From contig JANXDC010000015.1 in the NCBI GenBank assembly GCA_025059945.1, forward strand, positions 62,001 through 126,000: a stretch of 64,000 nucleotides of DNA, in the 5' to 3' direction. The DNA is from Bacteroidota bacterium. Its GTDB lineage: Bacteria; Bacteroidota; Rhodothermia; JANXDC01. The notes below the pieces were generated by a model. That model saw only the letters and a program-made list of their open reading frames with translations. It ran no database searches and had not been told where the DNA came from. A program made the position numbers and the translations under genes. Below, piece by piece: positions 33,738-42,577 of the stretch (the stretch's first letter is position 1; the number at the start of each line of letters is the position of its first letter).

Positions 33738-34122
33738 ATTGCTCCTCAAGCACCTGGATCAGGGACCGCATAGCCTCCCGAAGCTCAGCGTAGCGCGTCT
33801 TGCCCGTTCCCCGGAAGATAAACACAAGCGCCAGCGTATGAGGGCGCTTTTGAAACGCCTCCAGCAGGGGGGCCTTGTGTAGGCGATAGCACTCCCGCAT
33901 ACGGCGTCGGATGCGGTTGCGAAGGACGGCCGTTCCCACCCGACGCGTTACGGCAAAAGCCACTTGCACAGGGGCTTCTTGTCGCGCCACGCAGGCAGCC
34001 ACCACCCGAATCGGGCCCGAAGCCCAGGATTGGCCTTCGGAGAAGACGCTTGCAACAAGCTTGCGGCGGCGCAACCGTTCTGATTTGGACAGACGCGCCC
34101 GCGGCTGGCCCTCGGAGGCCAT
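33727..34122 (-). CDS. rnpA: Ribonuclease P protein component
   Basis: 131 residues. Binds the RNA subunit of RNase P, which removes 5' leaders of pre-tRNA. Basic N-terminus ([20 protein letters not shown]), and the signature [27 protein letters not shown]-like helix that contacts P RNA. Starts 11 bp after rpmH. The P RNA gene itself was not seen in this window. Confidence 0.95.
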   Translation of the reverse strand: MASEGQPRARLSKSERLRRRKLVASVFSEGQSWASGPIRVVAACVARQEAPVQVAFAVTRRVGTAVLRNRIRRRMRECYRLHKAPLLEAFQKRPHTLALVFIFRGTGKTRYAELREAMRSLIQVLEEQYAA

Positions 34123-34133
34123 GGGGAACCGCT

Positions 34134-34289
34134 TTACTTATGCCAGACCTCGTCGCTGACGGTGAGCCGATATCGCCCTTTGGCGCGGCGACGGGCCAAC
34201 ACCGCACGCCCTTGCTTGGTGGCCATGCGAGCCCGAAACCCGTGGGTGCGCCGACGCCGAATCCGGCTGGGCTGATACGTGCGCTTCAT
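34134..34289 (-). CDS. rpmH: 50S ribosomal protein L34
   Basis: 51 residues beginning [20 protein letters not shown], continuing [18 protein letters not shown], the textbook L34 sequence, with a short C-terminal extension ([11 protein letters not shown]). Translated directly from the minus strand; ATG at 34289, TAA at 34134-34136. First gene of the rpmH-rnpA-yidD-yidC operon. dnaA, often adjacent to rpmH in other bacteria, is not here; two tRNA genes lie divergently upstream. Confidence 0.97.
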   Translation of the reverse strand: MKRTYQPSRIRRRRTHGFRARMATKQGRAVLARRRAKGRYRLTVSDEVWHK

Positions 34290-34387
34290 GGATCACGATC
34301 CCTGCTTTCGCTTCAAGCGACCGCGCGATACGCGCTACATAGGAAAACAGAGCAGACAAAGTTACGGAGAATCCCCCAAAAAGCAAC

Positions 34388-34417
34388 TTGACAAGCCCCA
34401 AACGGCCGCGTTAATAT
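34388..34417 (+). promoter_or_regulatory. Strong promoter of the tRNA-Gly/tRNA-Val unit
   Basis: TTGACA (34388-34393), 18 nt, TAATAT (34412-34417), 13 bp before the mature 5' end of tRNA-Gly. Near-consensus sigma-70 promoter; TAATATTG also fits the Bacteroidota -7 box. Confidence 0.7.
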
Positions 34418-34430
34418 TGGCTTACCCGTT

Positions 34431-34503
34431 GCGGGCGTAGCTCAGTTGGTAGAGCATCAGCTTCCCAAGCTGAGGGTCGCGGGTTCGATTCCCGTCGCCC
34501 GCT
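34431..34503 (+). tRNA. tRNA-Gly (anticodon CCC)
   Basis: 73 nt. Acceptor GCGGGCG pairs with CGCCCGC; D arm GCTCAGTTGGTAGAGC; anticodon arm TCAGC-TTCCCAA-GCTGA with anticodon CCC; T arm CGGGTTCGATTCCCG; discriminator T. The 3' CCA is not encoded. Confidence 0.95.
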
Positions 34504-34508
34504 CCCGC

Positions 34509-34537
34509 GGGGGCGGCTTTCCGCCGCCCCCTTTCTT
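34509..34537 (+). terminator. Hairpin with T-tract between the tRNA genes
   Basis: GGGGGCGGC (34509-34517) pairs with GCCGCCCCC (34523-34531), followed by TTTCTT. It has terminator form but lies between tRNA-Gly and tRNA-Val with no obvious promoter after it, so it may act as a partial terminator or processing signal. Confidence 0.55.
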
Positions 34538-34542
34538 AGTTT

Positions 34543-34617
34543 GGGCGGTTAGCTCAGTCGGTCTAGAGCACCTGCCTTACAAGCAGGGGGTCGGCGGTTC
34601 GAATCCGTCACCGCCCA
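34543..34617 (+). tRNA. tRNA-Val (anticodon TAC)
   Basis: 75 nt. Acceptor GGGCGGT pairs with ACCGCCC; anticodon arm CCTGC-CTTACAA-GCAGG with anticodon TAC; T arm GGCGGTTCGAATCCGTC; discriminator A. CCA is not encoded. Confidence 0.95.
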
Positions 34618-34697
34618 CAAGAGTGTCGCTTTTGCCCCGAAGGCGTAACTGGGGCAGAAACGGCAGGCTTTTCCTTAAAAAATTTCCACCCGAATTC

Positions 34698-35993
34698 ATG
34701 ATCGCCCGCTATACGCGCCCCCAAATGGGGGCCATATGGAGCGAAGAGAACCAATATCGCTCCTGGCTTGAGGTAGAACTAGCCGCCTGCGAGGCCTGGG
34801 CCGAACTGGGCGTCATACCCCGAGAGGATCTAGAGGCCATCCGAGGCGGGGTGCGCCTGGATCCAGGCCGCATTCAGGAGCTGGAGCGCCTTACCCGGCA
34901 CGATGTAGTCGCTTTTACGCGGGCGATCGCAGAAAGCCTGGGACCGGAGCGCAGGTGGCTGCATTATGGTCTTACCTCCTCCGACGTCCTGGACACCGCC
35001 CTGGCGTATCGCCTTTTGCAGGCCAACCGGCTGCTTCGGGAGGGGCTGGCTCAGCTTCGCCAGACAATTGGGGAGCTGGCGCGACGCTACAAATACACGC
35101 CCATCATGGGCCGCACGCACGGGGTGCACGCGGAACCTACCACCTTTGGGCTCAAACTGGCGGTCTGGTATGTGGAACTGGGCCGCCAACAGCAGCGCTT
35201 TGAGGCCGCAGCCGAGGCCGTGCGCGTGGGCAAGCTCAGCGGCGCCGTGGGGACGTTTGCGCACCTGCCGCCTTTCGTGGAGGAGTACGTCTGCCGCAAG
35301 CTCGGCCTCGAACCGGAACCCGTGGCCACGCAGATCGTGCAGCGCGACCGACACGCCCACTACGTCGCTGTGCTAGCCCTCATCGGGGCCTCTCTCGAAA
35401 AGATCGCCATAGAGATCCGGCACCTGCAGCGCACCGAGGTTCGAGAGGTAGAGGAGCCCTTCTACGAGGGCCAAACGGGCTCCTCGGCGATGCCGCATAA
35501 GCGCAACCCCGTGGGGGCCGAGAACATAAGCGGCTGCGCGCGCCTGCTGCGCGGTAACATGATCGCCGCCTACGAAAACGTAGCCCTCTGGCATGAACGC
35601 GACATCTCGCATTCCGCCGTAGAGCGGGTTATCCTGCCCGACACCACGATCCTTTTGGATTACATGCTGGCGCGCATGCGCCATATCCTGGAGGAGCTGC
35701 GGGTCTACCCGGAGCGCATGCGCGCCAACTTCGCCCACAGCTTGGGGCTCGGCTTCTCCCAACGGGTTCTGCTTAAGCTCATCGAAAAGGGGCTAACGCG
35801 AGAGGAGGCCTACTCGGGCTTTGTGCAGCCCTTAGCCATGCGGGCCTGGGAGGAGGGACGCTCTTTTCGCGAGCTGCTGGAATCGGAAGAACGCGTTCGT
35901 CGGTACTTAACCGACCGGGATCTGGAAGAGGCCTTCAGCCTGGACCCCTACCTGCAATACGTCGATTACCTTTTTGAACGCGCCGGGCTTTAA
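34698..35993 (+). CDS. purB: Adenylosuccinate lyase
   Basis: 431 residues. Acts twice in purine synthesis, releasing fumarate from SAICAR and from adenylosuccinate. Start ATG 34698 (MIARYTRPQMGAIWSEENQY); further upstream the same frame runs through the two tRNA genes and is not coding. Motifs: HYGLTSSDVLDTALAY, GRTHGVHAEPTTFGLK (catalytic His), GAVGTFAHLPPF and the signature QTGSSAMPHKRNPVGAEN. No Shine-Dalgarno precedes the start. Probably transcribed from the tRNA promoter. Confidence 0.96.
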   Translation: MIARYTRPQMGAIWSEENQYRSWLEVELAACEAWAELGVIPREDLEAIRGGVRLDPGRIQELERLTRHDVVAFTRAIAESLGPERRWLHYGLTSSDVLDTALAYRLLQANRLLREGLAQLRQTIGELARRYKYTPIMGRTHGVHAEPTTFGLKLAVWYVELGRQQQRFEAAAEAVRVGKLSGAVGTFAHLPPFVEEYVCRKLGLEPEPVATQIVQRDRHAHYVAVLALIGASLEKIAIEIRHLQRTEVREVEEPFYEGQTGSSAMPHKRNPVGAENISGCARLLRGNMIAAYENVALWHERDISHSAVERVILPDTTILLDYMLARMRHILEELRVYPERMRANFAHSLGLGFSQRVLLKLIEKGLTREEAYSGFVQPLAMRAWEEGRSFRELLESEERVRRYLTDRDLEEAFSLDPYLQYVDYLFERAGL

Positions 35994-36439
35994 CGGCGAT
36001 ACCAAGGGCCCGAACGGGCCAGAATCTGACGCAAATACTGGGTGATCTCCGTCTGCAGCTTGGTGTAGTTCGGGGTGCTTGGATCCAGATACCGCAGCGC
36101 GTACTGAAAATAGACGCGCGACTCCTGATACCGCTCCTGCGTGTACAATACCCGCGCCAGCCAGTAATTCGCGGAAAAATCGCGCGGGTTTCGGGCCAGC
36201 ACCTGACGAAAGCGCATCTCGGCGGGCGTGTACTGCCCGATGGCATAAAGACGAATGCCTACGCTGAGCTCTTGCGACAAGTTTTGCCCGTAGATTTCGT
36301 ATGCCGCCACCTGAGGCTCCGGAATGCGCCGCGACGCCACATCGAGCAGGTCCTCCCGCACAGGGGGGCCGGAGGGCGCGCATGCGTTGAGTCCCAAGCC
36401 GATACCGAAGAGCGCAAGCTGACTGCCCAAGCGCCTCAT
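35990..36439 (-). CDS. TPR-containing lipoprotein
   Basis: 149 residues. Two tandem ATGs (36442 and 36439) follow GGAGGCA; the second has the better spacing (5 nt). Lipoprotein signal MRRLGSQLALFGIGLGLNAC with lipobox Cys at about residue 20. The rest is short TPR-like helices (GIRLYAIGQYTPAEMRFRQV, NYWLARVLYTQERYQESRVY). Its 3' end overlaps the purB stop by 4 bp on the opposite strand. Probably an envelope scaffolding protein; no specific role is visible. Confidence 0.75.
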   Translation of the reverse strand: MRRLGSQLALFGIGLGLNACAPSGPPVREDLLDVASRRIPEPQVAAYEIYGQNLSQELSVGIRLYAIGQYTPAEMRFRQVLARNPRDFSANYWLARVLYTQERYQESRVYFQYALRYLDPSTPNYTKLQTEITQYLRQILARSGPWYRR

Positions 36440-36487
36440 CATTGCCTCCACAGGCTGTGCATGAAGCAGCCGCGCAGAAACCATACC

Positions 36488-36520
36488 AAAAAAGAAAAAA
36501 CCCCTGCCGTTCGGCAGAGG
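36488..36520 (-). terminator. Intrinsic terminator of the iscA-like operon
   Basis: Minus strand: CCTCTGCC-GAAC-GGCAGGGG stem (36501-36520, one G-U pair) followed by TTTTTTCTTTTTT (36488-36500). A strong terminator about 25 bp after the iscA stop. Confidence 0.85.
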
Positions 36521-36544
36521 CCCCCTACCAGTGGGCTCCTGTAA

Positions 36545-36907
36545 TTAGGTCGTAAAGGAGCTTCCGCAGCCACAGGCGCTTTTGGCATTGGGGTTGTGAA
36601 AGACGAACCCACGCGCGTTAAGTCCATCGTGATAGTCCAGCACCGTGCCCATGAGGTACAGCGCGTGGCGGCGGTCGACGATCAAACGGATACCGTTTTG
36701 CTCGAAGATGTCATCGAACTCCCGCGGCGTATCGAAGCCCAGCACATAGGATAACCCCGCACATCCCCCGCCTTGCACGCCTACACGCAGGCCATACTCG
36801 GCGGGCACCTGCTTTTCCTCTATGATGCGCTTGATCTCCTCCGCGGCGCGGGCCGAAAGCACTACTGGGGCCAACGTATCGGAGCGAACCTCTGGGCTTG
36901 TGTTCAT
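36545..36907 (-). CDS. Iron-sulfur cluster assembly accessory protein (IscA/ErpA family)
   Basis: 120 residues. A-type carrier that passes Fe-S clusters to client proteins. Contains the three conserved cysteines: Cys in GGGCAGLSYVLGFD and the paired ones in SACGCGSSF at the C-terminus. Which subtype (IscA, ErpA, SufA) is not clear, so no symbol is given. Clients in this window would include the radical SAM protein and serine dehydratase. Followed by a strong terminator. Confidence 0.93.
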   Translation of the reverse strand: MNTSPEVRSDTLAPVVLSARAAEEIKRIIEEKQVPAEYGLRVGVQGGGCAGLSYVLGFDTPREFDDIFEQNGIRLIVDRRHALYLMGTVLDYHDGLNARGFVFHNPNAKSACGCGSSFTT

Positions 36908-36986
36908 GGATGCGCCTCCTGCTGGTACACTTTCGTTATCTGCAAGCTAGGCAAGCCCGTTTTGTGTGTCAAGCTAACGCCACCGC

Positions 36987-37478
36987 CTATGGCCTAGGTT
37001 CCCAAGGGTCCCAGTGGGGGCGCCAGGGGCGCAGAGCGCGCGGCGGCCCCAACACCTCGCGGTACCAGAGGGCCCACCGGAGGGTCTCCCCCCGCAAGGG
37101 CGGAAGTTGCGGGCTCGGAGGCAAGCGGAGGGGGGGTGCGACAGATGGCCGAGCCTTTTTCTCAGGAGGGGGCTCTGAATCGAAAAAGCGACCCCTCTCA
37201 AAAGACGCCTCTTGGATCGCCCCCTCTGTCCACCGAAAACGCTCCTCAACGCGCTCGGCAGTAGGGGCGGGCAACGAGGGAGCGGGCTCCGCTTCGAGGG
37301 TGAGCTCAGCCAGCGCGCGCCGGATCTCCTGAAGCGCCTCTTCCACGGCCTCGGCATGACGTCTCCGCGGGGCCTGCGGCGCCGGGGCCTCTTGGGGCGC
37401 CCGCTGACGGCCGCGAAACAGAAAAACCCAGACCCAGTACAGCACCAAGGCCCAAAACAGCAGCTCTTCAAAGCTCAT
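36987..37478 (-). CDS. Hypothetical membrane-anchored protein
   Basis: 163 residues from the ATG at 37478, which has GAGGAGG nearby; a GTG two codons earlier is possible. One N-terminal membrane helix (FEELLFWALVLYWVWVFLF), then a proline- and arginine-rich, acidic and low-complexity cytoplasmic-type tail (APRRRHAEAVEEALQEIRRA, later PPLRLPPSPQLPPLRG). No family recognised. It overlaps the end of mogA by 11 bp and lies downstream of era-mogA, so it may be read with them. Confidence 0.6.
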   Translation of the reverse strand: MSFEELLFWALVLYWVWVFLFRGRQRAPQEAPAPQAPRRRHAEAVEEALQEIRRALAELTLEAEPAPSLPAPTAERVEERFRWTEGAIQEASFERGRFFDSEPPPEKKARPSVAPPLRLPPSPQLPPLRGETLRWALWYREVLGPPRALRPWRPHWDPWEPRP

Positions 37479-37953
37479 GCCCACCTCCTCGCAATAGCGT
37501 TACGGCATGCGAAAGCAGCTCCCGCAGATCAGGCAGCAGCTCCGATATGGCCTTCGGGCTTCCGGGCAAGTTGACGATAAGCGTGCGGTTGCGAATGCCA
37601 GCTATGGCGCGGCTCAAGATCGCCAACGGCGTATGGCGTCGGCCCTCGGCGCGCATCCACTCCCCCAGGCCCGGCACCAACCGGTCACAGACGGCCTGCG
37701 TGGCCTCTGGGGTGACGTCTCGCGGTCCCGGACCGGTGCCCCCCGTGGTGAGCACAAGCTCTGCGCTCAGCGTGTCGCTAAAGCGCCGAAGCGCGGCCTC
37801 GATCTGCTCCCGCTCATCGGGCACGACTTCATAGGCGACGACCATGAAGCGCTCGTCCAAGGCCTCGCGCAGGCTCGGCCCGCTTCGGTCCGCGTAAATG
37901 CCGCGAAAGGCCCGATCGCTTACGGTCAGGATTCCGGTCCGAATGGGCTCCAT
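37468..37953 (-). CDS. mogA: Molybdopterin adenylyltransferase (MogA/MoaB family)
   Basis: 161 residues. Adenylylates molybdopterin before MoeA inserts molybdenum. Motifs: ILTVSDRAFRGIYADRSGP, YEVVPDEREQIEAAL, LVLTTGGTGPGPRDVTPEAT (MPT-binding GGTG) and LIVNLPGSPKAISELL. Starts 6 bp after era. Functional partner of moeA at 22390-23667. Confidence 0.93.
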   Translation of the reverse strand: MEPIRTGILTVSDRAFRGIYADRSGPSLREALDERFMVVAYEVVPDEREQIEAALRRFSDTLSAELVLTTGGTGPGPRDVTPEATQAVCDRLVPGLGEWMRAEGRRHTPLAILSRAIAGIRNRTLIVNLPGSPKAISELLPDLRELLSHAVTLLRGGGHEL

Positions 37954-37958
37954 GCTCG

Positions 37959-38885
37959 CTATAGCTTATAGCCGTAACTGCGCAAGTACGCGGCCTTGCG
38001 CCGCCAATTGGGCCGCACCTTTACGTGCAGCTGCAGGTAAACCGGACGCCCCAAGAAGGCCTCGATATCGGCTCGGGCCCGTATGCCCAAAGCCTTGATC
38101 CTGCTTCCGTCTCGCCCCAACAGAATAGCCCTCTGCGAAGGGCGTTCGAGTACGATCTCGGCGTCGATGAAATCCTTGCCTTCGGGCCGCTCCTTGAAGG
38201 CGACGATGTTGACCTGAGCGGAGTAGGGGATCTCCTCCTCGAAAAGCTCGAAGATCTTCTCCCGAATCAATTCCGCCACAAAAAAACGCTCCGGATGAGC
38301 ACTCAGGAGTTCCTTCGGATAAAAAGGCGGCCCGAATGGAATAGCCTGGAGGATCCGCTCCTTAAGGGACGGCACGTTGTAGCCGGTTAGCGCCGAGATC
38401 GGAATAAGGTCGGCAAAGCCAAACCGGTCCGCATATTGGGCCAGAACGCGGCGGCTCTGGTCCTCGGAGACCGCGTCGAGCTTGTTTACGGCCAATAGCA
38501 CGGGCTTGGAGAGGCCCCGTAGGTACTCCAAGCTCGGATCCTGGGGATCCGGGCGCGTGGCGTCTACCAGAAACAATACCGCGTCGGCCTCGCGCACGGC
38601 CTCCTCTACGGCTCGCATCATAGCCCGGTGCAGTAAATACTGGGGTGCGATAACGCCCGGCGTGTCGAAGAAGACAACTTGGGCGTTTTCCTCGTTTAGA
38701 ATGCCCAAGATCCGATGACGCGTCGTCTGAGGTTTGGCCGAAACGATGGAGAGCTTTTGGCCCAATAATGTGTTTAATAGGGTGGACTTGCCCGTGTTGG
38801 GCCGACCGAGCAAGGCCACATAGCCCGCCCGATGGTCCGGGGGCAAATGCGCCTCGAAGGGCGCTATGGTCAGCTCATCGGCCAT
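37959..38885 (-). CDS. era: GTPase Era
   Basis: 308 residues from ATG 38885. Essential GTPase that binds the 3' end of 16S rRNA during 30S maturation. G1 LLGRPNTGKSTLLNTLLGQK, G2 region KPQTTRHRILG, G3 DTPGV, G4 NKLD, and a C-terminal KH domain (about 205-300) with the QRAILLGRDGSRIKALGIRA loop. Transcribed from a near-consensus promoter overlapped by an inverted repeat; heads an era-mogA-hypothetical group. Confidence 0.96.
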   Translation of the reverse strand: MADELTIAPFEAHLPPDHRAGYVALLGRPNTGKSTLLNTLLGQKLSIVSAKPQTTRHRILGILNEENAQVVFFDTPGVIAPQYLLHRAMMRAVEEAVREADAVLFLVDATRPDPQDPSLEYLRGLSKPVLLAVNKLDAVSEDQSRRVLAQYADRFGFADLIPISALTGYNVPSLKERILQAIPFGPPFYPKELLSAHPERFFVAELIREKIFELFEEEIPYSAQVNIVAFKERPEGKDFIDAEIVLERPSQRAILLGRDGSRIKALGIRARADIEAFLGRPVYLQLHVKVRPNWRRKAAYLRSYGYKL

Positions 38886-38912
38886 GACCCCAGCAAGTAG
38901 GCACGGCGTGGG

Positions 38913-38945
38913 ATTATACGCAAGCGGCGGCCAGTTCAAACTGGC
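38913..38945 (-). promoter_or_regulatory. Promoter of era with overlapping inverted repeat
   Basis: Minus strand TTTGAA (38935-38940), 16 nt, TATAAT (38913-38918), start predicted about 20 nt before the ATG. A perfect palindrome-like GCCAGTT-CA-AACTGGC (38930-38945) covers the -35 element, as a repressor operator would. Confidence 0.55.
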
Positions 38946-39006
38946 ACGGCGACCCAATTTGGCCGTAGATTTGCGCAAGGTACCCTAAAAACGAACGAGG
39001 AAGCTC

Positions 39007-39327
39007 ATGGTTTCGCTCCTGCAAGTGCTGCTCATGGCCCCCCCTCCGGAGGGGCAAGCGCCCAACCCTTTGGCCACGTTTTTGCCGCTGATCCTGATCT
39101 TTGTGGTCTTCTATTTCTTCATCATTCGGCCCCAGCAGAAACGCCAGCGGGAGAAACAGAAAATGCTGGAGGCTCTGCAGAAGGGGGACAAGGTCGTCAC
39201 GATCGGGGGCATTCACGGCCGAGTCGTAAGCGTCGACGGCGATACGGTCTTGCTGGAAGTGGACGAAGAGACCAAGATCCGGTTTGACAAAAACGCCATC
39301 GCGGCCGTGTTGGCCAAAAAGGAATAG
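39007..39327 (+). CDS. yajC: Preprotein translocase subunit YajC
   Basis: 106 residues. Accessory of the SecDF complex at the inner membrane. One membrane helix (TFLPLILIFVVFYFFIIRPQ) followed by QKRQREKQKMLEALQKGDKV and VVTIGGIHGRVVSVDGDTVL, typical of the family. Divergent from era. secD and secF are not adjacent; ribBA follows after 15 bp. Confidence 0.95.
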   Translation: MVSLLQVLLMAPPPEGQAPNPLATFLPLILIFVVFYFFIIRPQQKRQREKQKMLEALQKGDKVVTIGGIHGRVVSVDGDTVLLEVDEETKIRFDKNAIAAVLAKKE

Positions 39328-39342
39328 GGCCGCCCTTAAGGT

Positions 39343-40572
39343 ATGGAGCCGATTCGTTTTCACACCATCCCGGAAGCCCTCGACGACCTGCGCCAGGGCA
39401 AGCTTGTGATCGTGGTCGATGACGAAGATCGGGAAAACGAGGGGGATTTCATCGGGGCAGCGGCCCTCTGCACCCCGGAGATGATCAACTTCATGGCCAC
39501 GTACGGCCGGGGGCTTATCTGCGTGGCCATCACCCGGCAGCGGGCCGAGGAGCTCAGGCTGGAGCCTATGGTGCGGGACAACACGGCTCTACATGGCACG
39601 CCCTTCACAGTATCGGTCGACTACACGATCGGCACCACGACGGGCATTTCGGCCGCCGATCGGGCGCGCACGGTGCGCGCCCTAGCCGATCCCCAAGAGG
39701 TTCCCGAGCACTTCGCCCGGCCCGGTCACGTCTTCCCGCTCCGGGCCGCCGAAGGGGGTGTGCTTCGAAGGGCCGGACATACGGAGGCCGCCGTGGATCT
39801 GGCCCGACTGGCGGGGCTTTACCCGGCCGGCGTGCTTGTGGAGATCATGAACGAAGACGGCTCCATGGCCCGCGTGCCCGACCTATACCGGGTGGCGCAA
39901 CGGTTTGGGCTTAAGCTCATTACGATCAAGGACCTCATCGCCTATCGGATGCGCACGGAGTCCCTGGTTGAAGAGGTGATCTCCGTGCAGCTACCCACCC
40001 GGTTCGGGGATTTCCGGCTCAGCGCGTTTCGAGACATCATCACGGGCGAAGAGCACCTGGCCTTGACCAAGGGCAGCTGGAGCCCCGAAGAGCCGGTGCT
40101 CGTGCGCGTGCACTCGCAGTGCGTAACGGGGGACATCTTCCACTCCTTGCGCTGCGACTGCGGAGACCAACTCGAAGCCGCCCTCCAGATGATCGCCAGC
40201 TCCGGAAAGGGCGTCTTCTTGTACATGAAGCAGGAGGGGCGCGGGATCGGGCTATTAAACAAGCTTCGCGCCTATAAGCTGCAGGAAGAGGGCCTCGATA
40301 CGGTCGAGGCCAATGAGGTCTTGGGTTTCCGGGCGGACAACCGCGACTACGGCATCGGATGCCAAATCCTCTGCGCCCTCGGGGTGCGCAAGATGCGCCT
40401 GATCACCAACAACCCCATCAAGCGAATCGGAATCGAAGGCTACGGGCTGGAGATCGTCGAACGGGTGCCCATCGAGGTCCCTCCGAATCGCCATAACCGT
40501 CGCTACCTAGAGGCCAAACGCGACCGGCTTGGACACCTGATCTTGCTTGATCAGCGTCCTTCTCAACCATGA
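39343..40572 (+). CDS. ribBA: Bifunctional DHBP synthase / GTP cyclohydrolase II
   Basis: 409 residues. Supplies both branches of riboflavin synthesis. The N-terminal half (DHBP synthase) has [51 protein letters not shown] and [11 protein letters not shown]. The C-terminal half (GTP cyclohydrolase II, from about 205) has [20 protein letters not shown] with the zinc cysteines, and [20 protein letters not shown]. The 3' end overlaps the TldD-like start by 4 bp. No FMN riboswitch was seen upstream, and the gap to yajC is only 15 bp. Confidence 0.97.
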   Translation: MEPIRFHTIPEALDDLRQGKLVIVVDDEDRENEGDFIGAAALCTPEMINFMATYGRGLICVAITRQRAEELRLEPMVRDNTALHGTPFTVSVDYTIGTTTGISAADRARTVRALADPQEVPEHFARPGHVFPLRAAEGGVLRRAGHTEAAVDLARLAGLYPAGVLVEIMNEDGSMARVPDLYRVAQRFGLKLITIKDLIAYRMRTESLVEEVISVQLPTRFGDFRLSAFRDIITGEEHLALTKGSWSPEEPVLVRVHSQCVTGDIFHSLRCDCGDQLEAALQMIASSGKGVFLYMKQEGRGIGLLNKLRAYKLQEEGLDTVEANEVLGFRADNRDYGIGCQILCALGVRKMRLITNNPIKRIGIEGYGLEIVERVPIEVPPNRHNRRYLEAKRDRLGHLILLDQRPSQP

Positions 40573-41942
40573 ACCTCCCCTGGGATGCAGAAGCGCTGCT
40601 ACAGATGGCGCATCGCCTTCGAGGGGGGGGATACTTTGCGGATCTTTTCCTGGAAAAAACCCTTGAGCGCTGGTTTTGCCTGCTACCGGATGGGTCTTGT
40701 CAGATCAAACAAGACGGCTACCAAGGAGCGGCCCTCCGAGCCTGGACCTCCCCGCTTGAGGTCCGCTTTTGTGCGCTTGAGGGCACGGCTCTGAGAGAAC
40801 TACGCGCCGCCGTCGAAGCCCATCGCCTGCCCGGATCCGCACCCCTGCAGTCGGATTTGCGTATTATCACGGTCAAACCGGCCACATCCGAAGAACCGTC
40901 AGAGGACCTGATTCAAGAGGCCCTCGCTAGCCTGCGGGCGCTGGTATACGACGCCCTGCCCCAAATAGCGCACCTGGAGGCGACCCTCATCCTAAACGAA
41001 CGTCACAAATGCATTGTCCACACGGAAGGCCGTCTCATCGAGGAATACAGCCGCAGCTGGACGGCTCGCGTAGAAGTCGCCCAGCGGGGTCCTCGGGGCC
41101 TCATGCGGGCCCTTTACCTGAATGGGGGCATAGGAGGCCCGGAGGCCTCCTGGATCGCGCTGCCGGAAGAAGCGCTTAGATGCCTTTACCAAGACCTTGA
41201 ACGACAGCGAGAGGCCCAGACCCTGCGGTCAGGTTCGTATCCGGTGCTGCTGGGCCCGGGCTGGACCGGCATGTTCTGGCATGAAGCACTGGGGCATCGC
41301 GTGGAGGCGGACGTATGGTCGGCCCAAGACGGACGACCTCGACCAGGAGCCCGCATCGCCTCGAGCGCCGTTACGCTCTGGGACTGGGGCACCCTTCCGG
41401 GAGGGCGGGGATCGGCGGCTTTTGACGATGAAGGCACCCCGCAACAGCAAACCCTGCTAGTCGCCGAGGGCGAACTGGTGGGCTTGCTCACCGATCGGCT
41501 TTGGGCGGCCCGGCTGCGCCGAAGCCCGACCGGAAACGGACGGCGGATGAATTTTCGGCACCCGCCCCTGCCCCGCATGACGAACACCGTGCTCGCCCCC
41601 GGGCCATACAGCGCAGACTCCCTTCTAGAGGGGCTTGAGGAGGGGTTATGGGTTCTGCGCCTGGGTCCGGGAGGTGTGCTGCCCGATTCGGCGAAAATCT
41701 GGTTTGAGGTCGTAGAGGCGTACTGGGTAGAACACGGGCGCGTCCGCTATCCCTTAGCGCCCTTTCGCCTCGTCGCCTCATCCGATCGGCTCCTAAAAGG
41801 TGTGCTGGCCGTGGGCAACGATCTGCACCTTGGCGCGGCATATGGAACTTGTCTCAAGCAGGGGCAGGCGCTTCCGGTCTCCGCCGCCTCTCCGAGCGTG
41901 CTCATAGGCGCAATTCGCGCGATAGCCCACAACCCAGCCTAA
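40569..41942 (+). CDS. TldD/PmbA family metalloprotease
   Basis: 457 residues. TldD-type proteins, usually as TldD-TldE pairs, degrade unfolded peptides and process some ribosomal peptides. The TldD-type zinc motif is [16 protein letters not shown] (HExxxH), with [20 protein letters not shown] and MTNTVLAPG also characteristic. The partner TldE/PmbA is not adjacent. Start ATG overlaps the ribBA stop; AlkA-like follows after 14 bp, in one apparent operon yajC-ribBA-tldD-alkA-acyP. Confidence 0.88.
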   Translation: MNLPWDAEALLQMAHRLRGGGYFADLFLEKTLERWFCLLPDGSCQIKQDGYQGAALRAWTSPLEVRFCALEGTALRELRAAVEAHRLPGSAPLQSDLRIITVKPATSEEPSEDLIQEALASLRALVYDALPQIAHLEATLILNERHKCIVHTEGRLIEEYSRSWTARVEVAQRGPRGLMRALYLNGGIGGPEASWIALPEEALRCLYQDLERQREAQTLRSGSYPVLLGPGWTGMFWHEALGHRVEADVWSAQDGRPRPGARIASSAVTLWDWGTLPGGRGSAAFDDEGTPQQQTLLVAEGELVGLLTDRLWAARLRRSPTGNGRRMNFRHPPLPRMTNTVLAPGPYSADSLLEGLEEGLWVLRLGPGGVLPDSAKIWFEVVEAYWVEHGRVRYPLAPFRLVASSDRLLKGVLAVGNDLHLGAAYGTCLKQGQALPVSAASPSVLIGAIRAIAHNPA

Positions 41943-41956
41943 ACGGTTCAATCGGC

Positions 41957-42577
41957 ATGGAGCGATCTCGCTGGAAACAGGCCGAAGAGCACCTAAGCCG
42001 GGTCGATCCGGTGTTGCGGGAGCTGATCGAGACCCTGGGCCCGTGTACGCTGGAGGCGCTCGGGCCGCCCTTCGATGTGCTCTGCCGAGCCGTTATCGGA
42101 CAACAGATCTCCATACGCGCGGCGCGAAGCATCTACCAGAGGCTATGTCAGGCAGTGGGACAAGAGCGCTTGGATCCAGAAACCGTACTAAGAACGCCAG
42201 AGGCAAGCCTGCGGCAGATTGGGCTTTCCCAGACCAAGACGCTCACCCTGCGGCGCGTAGCGGAGGCGATCTGCGAGGGCCGCCTGGATCTGGAAGCGCT
42301 CGCCACGGCACCGGCGGAAGAGGTCTACGGCCGGCTTACCGCCTTTTCTGGCATCGGCCGGTGGACGGTCGAAATGGTGCTCATCTTCGCCTACCTTCAT
42401 CCCCGGGTGCTCCCCCTGCAAGATCTGGGGCTTCAGCGGGCGATACGACTGCGATACAACCTAGGGGAACTAGCACGTCTTGAGGCGCTTCGGATTATCG
42501 CTCGCCCCTGGGCCCCCTATGAAACCATCGCTACCTGGTATCTGTGGAAAAGCGTAGACGGAGACCCCAGCCTATGA
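41957..42577 (+). CDS. DNA-3-methyladenine glycosylase II-like (AlkA family)
   Basis: 206 residues from ATG 41957. HhH-GPD glycosylase that removes alkylated bases. Motifs: RAVIGQQISIRAARSIYQRL near the N-terminus, the helix-hairpin-helix LTAFSGIGRWTVEMVLIFAY (about 128-147), and the catalytic Asp156 in LPLQDLGLQRAIR. It lacks the extra N-terminal domain of E. coli AlkA, like many short bacterial homologues. No iron-sulfur cysteine cluster. Its stop overlaps the acylphosphatase start. Confidence 0.9.
   Translation: MERSRWKQAEEHLSRVDPVLRELIETLGPCTLEALGPPFDVLCRAVIGQQISIRAARSIYQRLCQAVGQERLDPETVLRTPEASLRQIGLSQTKTLTLRRVAEAICEGRLDLEALATAPAEEVYGRLTAFSGIGRWTVEMVLIFAYLHPRVLPLQDLGLQRAIRLRYNLGELARLEALRIIARPWAPYETIATWYLWKSVDGDPSL

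Noticed and set aside
34446-34697. In-frame N-terminal extension of purB
   Set aside because: It would translate through tRNA-Gly and tRNA-Val; ATG 34698 matches the family N-terminus.
39328-39342. FMN riboswitch before ribBA
   Set aside because: Only 15 bp separate yajC and ribBA, too short for the element.
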